Assembly: GCF_009905535.1 (NCBI RefSeq)
Contig: NZ_JAAALA010000017.1
Span: 30,776 to 94,775, forward strand
Direction of reading: 5' to 3'
Length of the DNA stretch: 64,000 nt
Source of the DNA: Caulobacter sp. SLTY
GTDB taxonomy: Bacteria > Pseudomonadota > Alphaproteobacteria > Caulobacterales > Caulobacteraceae
This document shows positions 11,176 to 20,392 of the stretch, one piece after another. The notes beneath the pieces are model-generated. The model saw nothing but the letters and a program-made list of their open reading frames with translations. It did no database searches and was not told the origin of the DNA. The translations under genes were made by a program, and so were the position numbers. Numbering within the stretch: position 1 is the stretch's first letter; the number at the start of each line of letters is the position of its first letter.

Positions 11176-11361
11176 ACGATAGACCCTGTTTGACTCGCGG
11201 CTGTGGCGAAACGGTCGTTACGCCCCAGCCTCCCCGATTTGCGGGGAGAAAATCACGCTGCGGACGGTTTCACAAGCAACGGTTTACCCAACCTTGTTCG
11301 CCGGGAGCCCGCTCGCCATCTGAAGCGTTTAGACTGGCAAGCCTTTCAAGGAGCGCCCCCG

Positions 11362-11823
11362 ATGACCGAATCCCGCCTGAAATTCGCCGCCGCCGATGGC
11401 CGCGTGCGGGCCCTGTTCGAGGGCCACGAGATCGCCGATTCGGCCAACGCCTTGGTGCTGCGCGAAGGGGACTATCCGCCGGTGGTCTATTTCCCCCGTG
11501 AGGATGTTGAGATGCTGGTCCTGCGCAAGACCGACAAGACCAGCCGTTGCCCGTTCAAGGGCGAGGCCAGCTACTACACCATCTACCGCGACCGGCAGAT
11601 CATCGAGAACGCCGCCTGGTCCTACGAGGAGCCGATCGAGGGGGCCGAGCTGATCCGCGGCCGGATCGCCTTCTATCCCCAGCACGTCGACATTGAGATG
11701 GGCGAGGCCGGGTCGACGGTCGGTGACGTGAAGACCTTCTCGGCCGACGGGAACGACGCGCCGTTCAAGGTGCCGGCGCATGACCCGCCCTACGCCGACA
11801 TCGATCCGAAAGACCGGGTCTAG
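11362..11823 (+). CDS. DUF427 domain-containing protein
   Basis: A 153-residue soluble protein with the DUF427 pattern: a central VYFPREDVEMLVLRKTDKTS, CPFKGEASYYTI, ENAAWSYEEP and IAFYPQHVDIEM. The family forms a small beta-barrel of unknown function found in many bacteria and fungi. AAGGAG at 11348 is well placed for the ATG at 11362; a longer frame starting at 11203 lacks support. Its stop overlaps the stop of convergent gshA by 4 bases. Confidence 0.9.
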   Translation: MTESRLKFAAADGRVRALFEGHEIADSANALVLREGDYPPVVYFPREDVEMLVLRKTDKTSRCPFKGEASYYTIYRDRQIIENAAWSYEEPIEGAELIRGRIAFYPQHVDIEMGEAGSTVGDVKTFSADGNDAPFKVPAHDPPYADIDPKDRV

Positions 11824-13193
11824 TAGGCGCAGTCCTCGAACACCCGGTCGATGTCGCCGCCCCATTCGCCGTGGAACTTCTCCAGCAGGCGGTCGGCGGG
11901 GGTCAGGCCGCTGTCGGCGATGGCTTCAAGCTCGCCCAGGTAGGTGGTCTCGTCGATGAAGCTGCCGTCGAGCTCGGCGCGGTTCTTCAGGCCCTGGCGG
12001 GCGATGGCGACCATGTCGACCGCGACATCGCGGGCCGACCGGCCGGCCACCATGGCCTTGAGGCCCAGTCTCGGCACGTCACGGCGAAGACCCTCGCGGT
12101 CCTCCGGTGTCCAGTGCTTGCAGAGGTCCCAGGCCGCCGCCAAGGCCGCTTCGTCATAGAAGATGCCGGTCCATAGCGCCGGCAGGGCGCAGAGCCGGCT
12201 CCAGGGCCCGCCATCAGCGCCGCGCATCTCCAGATAGGACTTCAGCCGCACCTCAGGGAAGATGGTGGTGGTGTGGTCGGCCCAGTCCTTCATCGTCGCC
12301 CGCTGGCCCGGCATGTCATCCAGCTTGCCGTCGATGAACTGCTCGAACGACTGGCCGGCCAGGTCGATGTAGAGGCCCTTGCGCTTGGCGAAGTACATCG
12401 GGACCTTCAGCGCATAGCGCGCGTAGGTCTCAAACCCGAAACCGTCCTCGAAGACGAAGTTGAGCAGGCCCGTGCGGTCCGGATCGGTGTCGGTCCAGAC
12501 GTTGGCGCGGGCGGAGAGGAAGCCGTTCGGCCTGCCCTCGGTAAACGGGCTGTTGGCGAACAGGGCGGTGGCGATCGGCTGCAGCGCCAGGCTGGTGCGG
12601 AACTTGGCGACCATGTCGGCTTCGCTGGAGAAGTCGAGGTTGGCCTGCACCGTGCAGGTGCGAAGCATCATGTCGAGGCCGAGATTGCCGACCAACGGCA
12701 TGTACCGCCGCATGATCACGTAGCGGCCCTTGGGCATGATCTCCGCCTGATCGCGGCGGATCGTCGGATGGAAGCCCAGCCCCAGGAATCCCAGGCCCAG
12801 TTCGTCGGCGACGGTCTTCACCTCTTCCAGGTGCTGGCCGGTCTCCGAACAGATGTCATGCATGGTCAGCAGCGGCGCGCCGGAAAGCTCGAACTGGCCG
12901 CCGGGCTCCAGGCTAATGTTGGCGCCATTGCGCTCCAGCCCGATGATGGTCTGGCCGCCGTCGGCGCGGTCCTCCAGCACCGGGGCCCAGCCGAATCGCA
13001 TCAGCCCTTTCAGCATCGCCTCGATGCCGCCCTCGCCGTAGTAGGGCACGGTCGAATGGTCGGAGAGCTTGAACCCGAACTTCTCGTGCTCGGCGCCCAC
13101 GCGCCAGGCGCTCTTGGGCTTACAGCCGTCGGCGAAATAGCCCGTCAGGTCTTCGAGCGTCAGCGGACGGTCGTCCGTCACAGCGTCTGCCAT
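11820..13193 (-). CDS. gshA: Glutamate--cysteine ligase, plant/alphaproteobacterial type
   Basis: This enzyme joins glutamate and cysteine with ATP in the first step of glutathione synthesis. The 457-residue product matches the plant-like GCS2 class: WRVGAEHEKFGF near the N-terminus, ISLEPGGQFELSGAPL, TCTVQANLDFSSEADM and SYLEMRGADGGPW. It is unrelated in sequence to the E. coli enzyme, which is normal for alphaproteobacteria. It lies downstream of rsmE on the same strand, with a 260-bp gap holding a palindromic repeat, so it probably has its own promoter. Confidence 0.96.
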   Translation of the reverse strand: MADAVTDDRPLTLEDLTGYFADGCKPKSAWRVGAEHEKFGFKLSDHSTVPYYGEGGIEAMLKGLMRFGWAPVLEDRADGGQTIIGLERNGANISLEPGGQFELSGAPLLTMHDICSETGQHLEEVKTVADELGLGFLGLGFHPTIRRDQAEIMPKGRYVIMRRYMPLVGNLGLDMMLRTCTVQANLDFSSEADMVAKFRTSLALQPIATALFANSPFTEGRPNGFLSARANVWTDTDPDRTGLLNFVFEDGFGFETYARYALKVPMYFAKRKGLYIDLAGQSFEQFIDGKLDDMPGQRATMKDWADHTTTIFPEVRLKSYLEMRGADGGPWSRLCALPALWTGIFYDEAALAAAWDLCKHWTPEDREGLRRDVPRLGLKAMVAGRSARDVAVDMVAIARQGLKNRAELDGSFIDETTYLGELEAIADSGLTPADRLLEKFHGEWGGDIDRVFEDCAY

Positions 13194-13317
13194 GTCTGCC
13201 TCCCCAGGCTATCAATAAGGCGTTGGCGGGGGAGGCCCTTCCCCGACCGGGCGCGATCTTTACGCTGTTCAGCAGGTGGGAGACAATCGCGGTTTGAACA
13301 AGGGGTCGTGACGGGCT

Positions 13318-13431
13318 GGGGACTGGTTATCCGCCGCGCCGTCGCTTCCGGACTTTCACCGGCGGTTCCCGGATAACCTGTCCCCGATCTGGCGCATCCG
13401 GCGATGGTGGACCGTCGGGGACAGGTTGTCC
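13318..13431. repeat. Three-armed palindromic intergenic element, copy 1
   Basis: GGGGACTGGTTATCCG (13318-13333) pairs with CGGATAACCTGTCCCC (13370-13385), 15 of 16 positions. The second arm also pairs with TCGGGGACAGGTT (13415-13427). Three related half-sites thus alternate in orientation. The same layout and the linker GATCTGGCGC recur at 41248. It fills most of the gap between rsmE and gshA and resembles a REP/BIME-type element. Confidence 0.75.
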
Positions 13432-13453
13432 GGGACAAACTTGGGATGCTCGG

Positions 13454-14185
13454 TCACGTCGTAGACGCGGACAACCAGTCCCCCAGCGCCACTTGCCAGA
13501 GGGTCATGGCGCTGATCGCCGCCGTGTCGGCCCGCAGGATGCGGGGACCCAGGGAAACCACCGTGGCGTACTCGAGGCCGCGAAGCCGCTCGGTCTCTTC
13601 CGGCGCGAAGCCGCCCTCGGGGCCGATCAGGATCGCCCACGGCCCGCCCTCGACGCCGGACAGGGCCTCCAGCACCGGCGCGCCGCCGGTCTCGTCGCAG
13701 AACATCAGCCGGCGCGATGCGTCCCAGCTGTCGAGCAGCTTGTCGAGCTTCACCGGCGGCAGGATTTCCGGCACGTCCAGCCGGCCGGTCTGCTCCGCCG
13801 CCTCGACAGCGATGGCCTGCAGCCGTTCGACATTGGCCTTGTCGGCGTTGGTGCGGCGGGTCAGCACCGGCTGCACCCGCGCGACGCCGAGCTCCGCAGC
13901 CTTCTCGACGATGGTCTCCAGCCGGCCCCGCTTGACCAGGGCGACGACCAGGGTGAGGTCCGGTCCCGTCTCCTGGACCCTTATCCGCGAGCCGACGGTC
14001 AGACGGCACCGTCGCTTGTCGGCATCCACCACTGTGGCGCGCCACTCGCCGTCGCGGCCGTTGAACAGCGCCACCTCCGAGCCGATGGCCAGCCGCATCA
14101 CGGCGATCAGGTAGCGGGAGGCGTCCATGCCCGGCGCGATGGGGGCGCCGGCCTTCAGGTCATCGGAAACGAACAGGCGGATCAT
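13454..14185 (-). CDS. rsmE: 16S rRNA (uracil(1498)-N(3))-methyltransferase
   Basis: RsmE methylates U1498 of 16S rRNA in the 30S subunit with S-adenosylmethionine. The 243-residue protein has the N-terminal PUA-like part (MIRLFVSDDL, HYLxVMR-like RYLIAVMRLAIG) and the C-terminal SPOUT knot with ILIGPEGGFAPEE and LGPRILRADTAAI, which are diagnostic. The start at 14185 is the natural one and is divergent from ppk2 with a 46-bp gap. No anomalies. Confidence 0.97.
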   Translation of the reverse strand: MIRLFVSDDLKAGAPIAPGMDASRYLIAVMRLAIGSEVALFNGRDGEWRATVVDADKRRCRLTVGSRIRVQETGPDLTLVVALVKRGRLETIVEKAAELGVARVQPVLTRRTNADKANVERLQAIAVEAAEQTGRLDVPEILPPVKLDKLLDSWDASRRLMFCDETGGAPVLEALSGVEGGPWAILIGPEGGFAPEETERLRGLEYATVVSLGPRILRADTAAISAMTLWQVALGDWLSASTT

Positions 14186-14231
14186 GAGGCTCTTCTAGCA
14201 ACGGATCGCCGGTCGTGGTTAGCCTTCAACC

Positions 14232-14993
14232 ATGGCCGAAAACGACGCATACGAAACCGAACTGATCGCCCTGCAGACCGCGATCGTCGCCTGGCGGCAA
14301 TGGTCGCTGGAATCCCAGGAGAAGGTGCTGGTCATCTTCGAAGGGCGCGACGCCGCCGGCAAGGACGGCTCGATCAGGCGGATCGTCGAGTACCTGCCGC
14401 CCCGCACCACCCCGGTGGTCGCCCTGCCCAAGCCGTCGGACCGCGAGCGCAGCCAGTGGTATTTCCAGCGCTATACGCCCCATCTGCCGGCGGCCGGCGA
14501 CTTCGTGCTGTTCAACCGCTCCTGGTACAATCGGGCGGGGGTCGAGCGGGTCATGGGCTTCACGGAGGAAGCGGACGTCGCCTGCTTCATGCGCGAGGTT
14601 CCGCATTTCGAAGCCATGCTGGTCGATTCGGGAATCAAGCTGATCAAGCTCTGGCTCGATGTGTCGAAGGCCGAGCAGGCCGAGCGGATCGAGGAGCGGC
14701 GCAAGGATCCCCTGAAGATCCTCAAGATCAGCCCGCTGGACGCCGAGGCCCAACTGCGCTGGGACGCCTACAGCGAGGCCCGCGACGCCATGCTGTTGGC
14801 CACCTCGAGCGAGGAGGCCCCCTGGGTCTGCGTTCGCGCCGACAGCAAGAAGAAGGCGAGGATCGCCATCATGCGCCACCTGCTGCAGGAACTGGCCCCG
14901 GCCAAGCTGCGCAAGGGCGTGGAGATGCCCGACCCGAAAATCCTGTTCCGGTTCGAACCGTCGGCGCTGAGCGACGGGCGGCTGGAGCGGTAG
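14232..14993 (+). CDS. ppk2: Polyphosphate kinase 2
   Basis: PPK2 enzymes move phosphate between polyphosphate and nucleotides. This 253-residue, one-domain protein has a Walker A-like FEGRDAAGKDG near residue 38, the following conserved arginines (SIRRIVEYLPPR), and a Walker B/lid region VLFNRSWYNRAGVERVMGF. The short single-domain length fits class I PPK2 proteins that favour NDP/NTP reactions, but the class cannot be settled by eye. It is monocistronic, and a palindromic element follows. Confidence 0.94.
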   Translation: MAENDAYETELIALQTAIVAWRQWSLESQEKVLVIFEGRDAAGKDGSIRRIVEYLPPRTTPVVALPKPSDRERSQWYFQRYTPHLPAAGDFVLFNRSWYNRAGVERVMGFTEEADVACFMREVPHFEAMLVDSGIKLIKLWLDVSKAEQAERIEERRKDPLKILKISPLDAEAQLRWDAYSEARDAMLLATSSEEAPWVCVRADSKKKARIAIMRHLLQELAPAKLRKGVEMPDPKILFRFEPSALSDGRLER

Positions 14994-15003
14994 GGACCGT
15001 GAC

Positions 15004-15098
15004 GGACGGTGACAGTCATCCGGCTGCGCCGGAAGACAGTCACCGGAGGCGGCGCCATGCTCCGGTGACGGTCTCGCGCAGCGTGACTGTCGCCGTCC
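15004..15098. repeat. Nested palindromic intergenic element
   Basis: Outer arms GGACGGTGACAGTCA (15004-15018) and TGACTGTCGCCGTCC (15084-15098) match at 14 of 15 positions. Inside, AAGACAGTCACCGGAG (15033-15048) pairs with CTCCGGTGACGGTCTC (15060-15075), 14 of 16. The element lies between ppk2 and the sulfotransferase gene that converges on it, and could also end transcription. A REP-like origin is inferred. Confidence 0.65.
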
Positions 15099-15104
15099 AG
15101 CGCA

Positions 15105-15920
15105 TCAGACTAATCCGTACCCAAGATCATGCTTCAGGTGGGCCCCGAACAACCCCGCCAGGTGCGCCTTGTCCTCCGCCGACAACGCCACCGCCTCACG
15201 CTTTTCCGCATCCGGCACGATGGTCTCGCCATAGGTCGGGTCCAGACTCCGGGCCACCGCTTCTCGGCCTGAGACCGCCACCGCCGCCGCCACATCGGCG
15301 TCGGTCAGGGTCACCCCCCAGTGGGCCCAGGCGCGCCGCACCCCCTCGCCGGGGTCGGCCTGCAGGTCCTCGAACCGCAGCACCAGCACCCGGCCGGGCA
15401 GGGCCTCCGCCAGCTCGCCCCAGCGGTTGAAGAAGCGGATGAACCACCAGGCGTCATCGATCTTGCGCACACCCGGCGGCGGGCGGCGGAGAAACTCGGC
15501 CAGGGTCCCCAGCGGATACTCGTCCCGCCATTTGACGTAGTAGCTGAGCAGGGCCTCAGGGATCCCGCGGACCAGCACCACCGTCGGCGGCAGCCTGACC
15601 AGCCCCGCCTTCACCAGCGGCGCGATCAGCCGCGAGGGGATGTTGTGCGAGCTGCCGATGCGCGGCGCGGCGGGATGCACGCGGGCATGCTTGGGGTGGC
15701 CGATGAAGACGTCGCTGTCGGGGCCGCTGGAGTGGGTCGGCGGCGGCAGGTTCAGGTGGTGGGCGATGGCGTGGCTGGCCATGTAGCGCAGCCAGTGGGT
15801 GCCGCTGTTCTTGGCGGTGGCCAGGAAGCCGTCGACGGCGGGGCCGTACTTGACCAGGTGGAAGCTGGTCAGGTCATTCTCCAGGTCGCGGCCGGCCAGC
15901 CGCTGGGCGTCGGTTGCCAA
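15105..15920 (-). CDS. Sulfotransferase-family protein
   Basis: The 271-residue protein carries the PAPS-binding signatures of sulfotransferases: GFLATAKNSGTHWLRYM near residues 31-47 (5'-phosphosulfate loop) and VVLVRGIPEALLSYYVKW near 113-130 (3'-phosphate site), then VLVLRFEDLQADP. It would transfer sulfate to an acceptor that cannot be named. The only start that keeps the whole domain is TTG at 15920, and there is no in-frame ATG close upstream. It is divergent from the aldo/keto reductase gene. No sulfate-activation genes are nearby. Confidence 0.82.
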   Translation of the reverse strand: MATDAQRLAGRDLENDLTSFHLVKYGPAVDGFLATAKNSGTHWLRYMASHAIAHHLNLPPPTHSSGPDSDVFIGHPKHARVHPAAPRIGSSHNIPSRLIAPLVKAGLVRLPPTVVLVRGIPEALLSYYVKWRDEYPLGTLAEFLRRPPPGVRKIDDAWWFIRFFNRWGELAEALPGRVLVLRFEDLQADPGEGVRRAWAHWGVTLTDADVAAAVAVSGREAVARSLDPTYGETIVPDAEKREAVALSAEDKAHLAGLFGAHLKHDLGYGLV

Positions 15921-15979
15921 GAGCGCGGGCCTCCACCAAGTAGGAGATCGCGGTGTAGCCGCCGCCGGAGGGATCGTCG

Positions 15980-16960
15980 ATGGACTACGTGCGACTTGGC
16001 AACACCGGCCTGAAGGTCTCCCGCCTGTGCCTGGGCTGCATGACCTACGGCAGCCCCGACTGGCGGCCCTGGGTGCTGGACGAGGCGGCGGCGCAGCCCT
16101 TCTTCAAGGCGGCGATCGAGGGCGGGATCAACTTCTTCGACACCGCCGACATGTACTCCAACGGCGTCAGCGAACAGGTCACCGGCAAGTGGCTGAAGGA
16201 ATACACCCGCCGGTCCGACGCGGTGATCGCCACCAAGGTGTTCTTCCCGCACGGCAAGGGGGCCAACGCCGGCGGCCTGTCGCGCAAGCACATCTTCGAT
16301 GCGGTGGACCGGTCGCTGAAGAACCTGGGGACCGACTATATCGACCTCTACCAGATCCACCGGTTCGATCCTGACACGCCCATCGAGGAGACTCTGGAGG
16401 CGCTGCACGACGTGGTGAAGGCCGGCAAGGCCCGCTACATCGGGGCGAGCTCCATGTACGCATGGCAGTTCGCCAAGATGCTCGCCACCAGCGAGAAGCA
16501 CGGCTGGACGAAGTTCGTTTCCATGCAGCCGCAGTACAACCTGGTCTATCGCGAGGAGGAGCGGGAGATGCTGCCGCTCTGCAAGGCCGAGGGCGTGGGC
16601 GTCATCCCCTGGTCCCCCCTGGCGCGCGGCTTCCTGGCCGGCGGCCGCGCCAAGCCCGGCGAGGGAAACACCGAACGCGCCCGCACCGACGAGTTCTCCC
16701 CCCGCCTCTACTACCAGGACGCCGACCATGCCGTGGTCGACGCCGTCGAGACGGTCGCCAAGGCGCGCGGCGTCTCCAACACCCAGATCGCCCTGGCCTG
16801 GGTCCTGCGCAACAGCGCCATCACCGCCCCTATCGTCGGGGCGTCCAAGCTGCATCACCTGAGCGAGGCGGTGGCGGCCCTGGACCTCACCCTGACCGAC
16901 GAAGAAGCCAAAGCGCTGGAGGCGCCGTACCGGCCGAAGCCGGTTCTCGATCACAGCTGA
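15980..16960 (+). CDS. Aldo/keto reductase
   Basis: A cytosolic NADPH-dependent oxidoreductase with a TIM-barrel fold. The 326-residue product has the expected catalytic tetrad regions: DTADMYSNG (Asp and Tyr), IATK (Lys) and LYQIHRFD (His), and a C-terminal cofactor region ending in IVGASKLHHLSEAV. It resembles YajO/YghZ-type reductases. It is separated by about 70 bp from the YcaQ-like gene on the same strand. Physiological substrate is unknown. Confidence 0.95.
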   Translation: MDYVRLGNTGLKVSRLCLGCMTYGSPDWRPWVLDEAAAQPFFKAAIEGGINFFDTADMYSNGVSEQVTGKWLKEYTRRSDAVIATKVFFPHGKGANAGGLSRKHIFDAVDRSLKNLGTDYIDLYQIHRFDPDTPIEETLEALHDVVKAGKARYIGASSMYAWQFAKMLATSEKHGWTKFVSMQPQYNLVYREEEREMLPLCKAEGVGVIPWSPLARGFLAGGRAKPGEGNTERARTDEFSPRLYYQDADHAVVDAVETVAKARGVSNTQIALAWVLRNSAITAPIVGASKLHHLSEAVAALDLTLTDEEAKALEAPYRPKPVLDHS

Positions 16961-17030
16961 CCCGATCTGACGCCAGCAGCGAATCGGTCCAGAAACATAT
17001 CGAGAACATCGGCCGCCCGGCGGAGCACAG

Positions 17031-18224
17031 ATGACCCGCACCCTCTCCGCCGCCCAGGCCCGCCGGATCGCCCTGGCCGCCCAAGGCTTCGCCGAGGCCC
17101 GGCCCGACGCCCCCGTCCGCCGCCACTTCCGCAAGGCCGTCGACCGCCTCGGCGTCATCCAGATCGACAGCGTCAATGTCGTCACCCGCACCCACTACCT
17201 GCCGGCCTTCTCGCGCCAGGGCGCCTATGACCGCGAGCTGCTGCACGAGGAAGCCTGGGGGAAGAAGCGCAGCCTGTTCGAATACTGGGGCCATGAGGCC
17301 TCCCTCCTCCCCCTCCCGATGCAGCCGCTGCTCCGCTGGCGCATGCAGCGGGCGCTGGACGGGGACGGCATCTGGAAGGGCATCGCCCGCTTCGCCCGCG
17401 AACGGCGCGACTACATCGACGGCATCCTGGCCGAGATCGAAAAGCGCGGCCCGGTCACCGGCGGTGACTTCGCCACCGGCCCGCGCGGCGCCCCCGGCTG
17501 GTGGTCCTGGTCGGAGGGCAAAAGAGCCTTGGAGTGGCTGTTCTGGACTGGCCAGATCACCACCAAGACGCGCCGCGGCTTCGAGCGGTTCTATGACCTG
17601 ACCGAACGGGCCCTGCCCGCCGCCATCGTGACCCTGCCGACGCCCACCGAGGCCGACGCCCAGCGCGAGCTGGTGCGCATCTCGGCCCGCGCCATGGGCA
17701 TCGCCACCGAGACCGACCTGCGCGACTACTTTCGTCTCGGCGTGGCCGACACCAAGGCCCGCATCGCCGAATTGGTCGAAGCGGGCGAGCTGGAGCCGGT
17801 GACCGTCAAGGGCTGGGGCAAGCCCGCCTACCTGGCCGCAGGGGCGAAAATACCACGCCGTATCGAAGCCCGCGCCCTGCTTTCCCCCTTCGACAACCTG
17901 ATCTGGTTCCGCGAACGGACCGAGCGCCTGTTCGGGGTGCGCGTCCGGCTGGAGATCTACACCCCGGCTCACAAGCGCGAGCACGGCTACTACGTCCTGC
18001 CCTTCCTGGAGGGCGAGGCGATCACCGCCAGGGTCGACCTGAAGTCCGACCGCAAGGCCGGCGCCCTGCTGGTCCAGGCCGCCTGGCGTGTGCCGGACGC
18101 GGGGCCGGAGACGGCGGCGGCGCTGGCGGCCGAGTTGAAGCTGATGGCGGGATGGCTGGGGCTGGAGCGGGTCGAAGTCGTGGGCAAGGGCGATCTGGCG
18201 GAGGCGCTGGCGCATCACGTCTAA
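17031..18224 (+). CDS. YcaQ-like winged-helix DNA glycosylase family protein
   Basis: The 397-residue protein belongs to the HTH_42/YcaQ (AlkX) family of winged-helix proteins, some of which unhook DNA interstrand crosslinks. The N-terminal LGVIQIDSVNVVTRTHYLPAF includes the Gln-x-Asp pair that defines the YcaQ branch of the catalytic motif. Further conserved blocks are LFEYWGHEASLLP, LLSPFDNLIWFRERTERLF and HGYYVLPFLEG. It would act on nucleoid DNA. The repeat-rich gap 18225-18456 follows it. Confidence 0.88.
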   Translation: MTRTLSAAQARRIALAAQGFAEARPDAPVRRHFRKAVDRLGVIQIDSVNVVTRTHYLPAFSRQGAYDRELLHEEAWGKKRSLFEYWGHEASLLPLPMQPLLRWRMQRALDGDGIWKGIARFARERRDYIDGILAEIEKRGPVTGGDFATGPRGAPGWWSWSEGKRALEWLFWTGQITTKTRRGFERFYDLTERALPAAIVTLPTPTEADAQRELVRISARAMGIATETDLRDYFRLGVADTKARIAELVEAGELEPVTVKGWGKPAYLAAGAKIPRRIEARALLSPFDNLIWFRERTERLFGVRVRLEIYTPAHKREHGYYVLPFLEGEAITARVDLKSDRKAGALLVQAAWRVPDAGPETAAALAAELKLMAGWLGLERVEVVGKGDLAEALAHHV

Positions 18225-18229
18225 CGGCG

Positions 18230-18296
18230 GTGGGGCCCGCCTCCTGGTCCGTCGCTCACGCTCCGAACCGTCCTCCGCCCGCAAGCGGGCGGAGAG
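18230..18296 (+). repeat. About 67-bp intergenic repeat, copy 1
   Basis: The unit begins GTGGGGCCCGCCTCCTGGT and ends in a hairpin CTCCGCCCGC-AA-GCGGGCGGAG. Related units lie at 21175-21243 (inverted) and 21276-21340. Spacing of conserved blocks is the same in all three, which points to a dispersed family rather than chance. Confidence 0.65.
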
Positions 18297-18313
18297 CGAA
18301 ACAACACCGAACC

Positions 18314-18414
18314 GCTCTCCCCAGGAAATGGGGGAACCATCCTTTGGCGACCACGGCGGGGCGAAACCACCCCGCCTCGCTCTCCCCCATGAAATGGGGG
18401 AGTGGCTTTGGCGA
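18314..18414. repeat. Two tandem copies of a short hairpin repeat
   Basis: Units at 18314-18350 and 18379-18414 share GCTCTCCCC, a hairpin pairing CCCC(C)A with TGGGGG around AAA, and the tail CTTTGGCGA. They are separated by a G+C-rich linker. Together with the 18230 repeat they fill the space between the convergent YcaQ-like and ABC transporter genes, which otherwise holds nothing visible. Confidence 0.6.
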
Positions 18415-18456
18415 GCGCTGCAAGCGAGCCAAACCGAGGGGGTCCCCCGCCGCGCC

Positions 18457-20244
18457 CTACGCCGACCCCTCGGTCAACGCCGCCAGCCGTTCATAGGCCC
18501 CACCCTTCGCCCGAAGCTCCGCGTGCCGCCCTTCCTCCACCACCCGGCCGTTCTCGAACACCAAAATCCGGTCCGCCCCCCGGATGGTGCTGAGCCGGTG
18601 CGCGATCACGATGGTGGTGCGGCCCACCATCAGCTCTTCCATTGCCGCCTGGACCTCGCGCTCGGTCTCGACGTCGAGGCTGGAGGTGGCCTCGTCGAAC
18701 ACCAGGATCGGCGCGTCGGCCAGGAAGGCGCGGGCGATGGCCACGCGCTGGCGCTCGCCGCCGCTGAGCTTCACCCCGCGCTCGCCGACCAGGGTGTCGT
18801 AGCCTTTGGGCAGGCGCTCGATGAAGTCGTGGGCGCGGGCGCGCCGGGCGGCCTCTTTCACCTTGTCGACCGTCGCGTCCGGACGGGCGTAGGCGATGTT
18901 CTCGGCGATGGTGCGGTGGAACAGGGCCGGGTCCTGGGGGACCACGGCGATGGCCGCGCGCAACGACCCTTGCGCGATGTCGGCGATGTCCTGGCCGTCG
19001 ATCAGGATGCGGCCGCCCTGCAGGTCATAGAGCCGCTGGACCAGCTTGACGAAGGTCGACTTACCGGCCCCCGTCGCCCCGACCAGGGCCACCCGCTCGC
19101 CCGGCGCGATGCGCAGGGAGAAGTGGTCGTACAGCGGCGCCTCGGCGCTCTTGTACCGGAACGTCACGTCCTCAAAGACGATCTCCCCCACCCCGCCGCC
19201 AAAGGCCGGGGCGCCGTCGCGGTCGCGCACCTGCGGCTCCATCCGGGCGAAGGCGGCCACGTCCTCGGTATCGTCCAGGCCCTTCTGCAGCATACGGACG
19301 TTCTCGCCGAGGTTCCGCAGGTAGCCGCTCATCAACATGAAGGCGGTGATGGCGAAGGCGATGTCGCCGGGCGTCGCCTTGCCCTGGACCCAGAGGTGGA
19401 CCAGCACCCCGGTGCTGCCCGCCTGCAGGATCACCGACAGGATGTTCTGGATGATCCAGACGTCCATGAACCGGTTCCAGGTGATCTTCACCGCCCGGCG
19501 CCAGGCATCGGTGATCTGGCCGAACCGCGCCTCCTCCCGCGCCTCGGCGCCGAAGGACTTCACCGTCGGGTTGGAGGTGATGGCGTCCGCCAGGGCCCCG
19601 CCGATGCGGCTGTCCAGGGCGTTGGACTTCAGGTTGGCCGGCCGCACATAGGCCTTCACCAGCCACAGGTTGGCCCACAGGTAGCCGCAGACCACCACCA
19701 AGGCGATCGCCCCGACCAGCGGCCACTTGAAGGCCATCTGGATGCACAGGCCGAACAGCACCAGCATGGCCGGGCCGATCCACAGGATCACCGCATCGGA
19801 TACGGAGTCGTATCCCCACATCGCCCGGCTGATCTTGCGCACCGTGGAGCCGGCGAAGCTGTCGGCGTGCCAGTCGGCGCTGAAGCTCTGCACCTTCTTG
19901 AAGGCCTCGTCGGTCATGTCCCGCATGTTCCGCGCCGCCAGCGGGTTCCAGAACCGGAACGCGATGTTCCGGATGACGATGAAGGCCACATAGACCCCGA
20001 CGAACCAGCCCCAGGCCGCCCAGGCGCGGTTCGCGTCCTTCTCCGGCGCCGCCACCGCGTCGAGCAGCCAACCGGCCGTGGTCGGCAGCATGAGGTCGAA
20101 GACCACCGCCACCAGCATCAGCCCCGCCGAAACGCTCAGCAGAAAGGGCCGCCGCAGCCACAGCCGGGCGATATAGGCCAGCACCTGGCCGTTCGAGAGC
20201 ACCCGACCCCGGGTCTCCTCCTCGTCTTCGTAGTGATCGGTCAT
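18457..20244 (-). CDS. ABC transporter, fused permease and ATPase (exporter type)
   Basis: This 595-residue half-transporter has about six N-terminal membrane helices and a C-terminal nucleotide-binding domain. The ATPase motifs are complete: Walker A GATGAGKST near residue 395, signature LSGGERQRVAIARAFL, Walker B ILVFDEATSSLD and the switch histidine in IAHRLSTI. It works as a homodimer or with another half in the inner membrane. The hydrophilic N-terminus (MTDHYEDEEETRGR) is usual. The gene stands alone, so its cargo cannot be inferred. Confidence 0.93.
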   Translation of the reverse strand: MTDHYEDEEETRGRVLSNGQVLAYIARLWLRRPFLLSVSAGLMLVAVVFDLMLPTTAGWLLDAVAAPEKDANRAWAAWGWFVGVYVAFIVIRNIAFRFWNPLAARNMRDMTDEAFKKVQSFSADWHADSFAGSTVRKISRAMWGYDSVSDAVILWIGPAMLVLFGLCIQMAFKWPLVGAIALVVVCGYLWANLWLVKAYVRPANLKSNALDSRIGGALADAITSNPTVKSFGAEAREEARFGQITDAWRRAVKITWNRFMDVWIIQNILSVILQAGSTGVLVHLWVQGKATPGDIAFAITAFMLMSGYLRNLGENVRMLQKGLDDTEDVAAFARMEPQVRDRDGAPAFGGGVGEIVFEDVTFRYKSAEAPLYDHFSLRIAPGERVALVGATGAGKSTFVKLVQRLYDLQGGRILIDGQDIADIAQGSLRAAIAVVPQDPALFHRTIAENIAYARPDATVDKVKEAARRARAHDFIERLPKGYDTLVGERGVKLSGGERQRVAIARAFLADAPILVFDEATSSLDVETEREVQAAMEELMVGRTTIVIAHRLSTIRGADRILVFENGRVVEEGRHAELRAKGGAYERLAALTEGSA

Positions 20245-20392
20245 CCCGTCCTCAGGGCGCCGACATAGGCCAGACCGGCGTTCGGCGGGAGGGGCGGACG
20301 GTCAAATAGCGGCGGCGCGGCTTTGAAGCGACAGCTTGCCAAGGCGCCGGCCGGGTGGTCCGCTAAGCCAACACCACACAGGGAGAAGAGAC

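Noticed and set aside
14950..14962. GTTCGAAC stretch resembling a tRNA T-arm
   Set aside because: It is within the ppk2 coding frame and no cloverleaf can be built around it; no tRNA gene was found anywhere in the window.
13493..15430. Long plus-strand open frame of 645 codons spanning rsmE, ppk2 and the sulfotransferase
   Set aside because: It is opposite or out of frame to three well-recognised genes and its product is Arg/Gly/Pro-rich without domains, as expected for frame shadows in G+C-rich DNA.
18328..20268. Plus-strand open frame of 646 codons
   Set aside because: It is antisense to the ABC transporter, whose ATPase motifs are complete.
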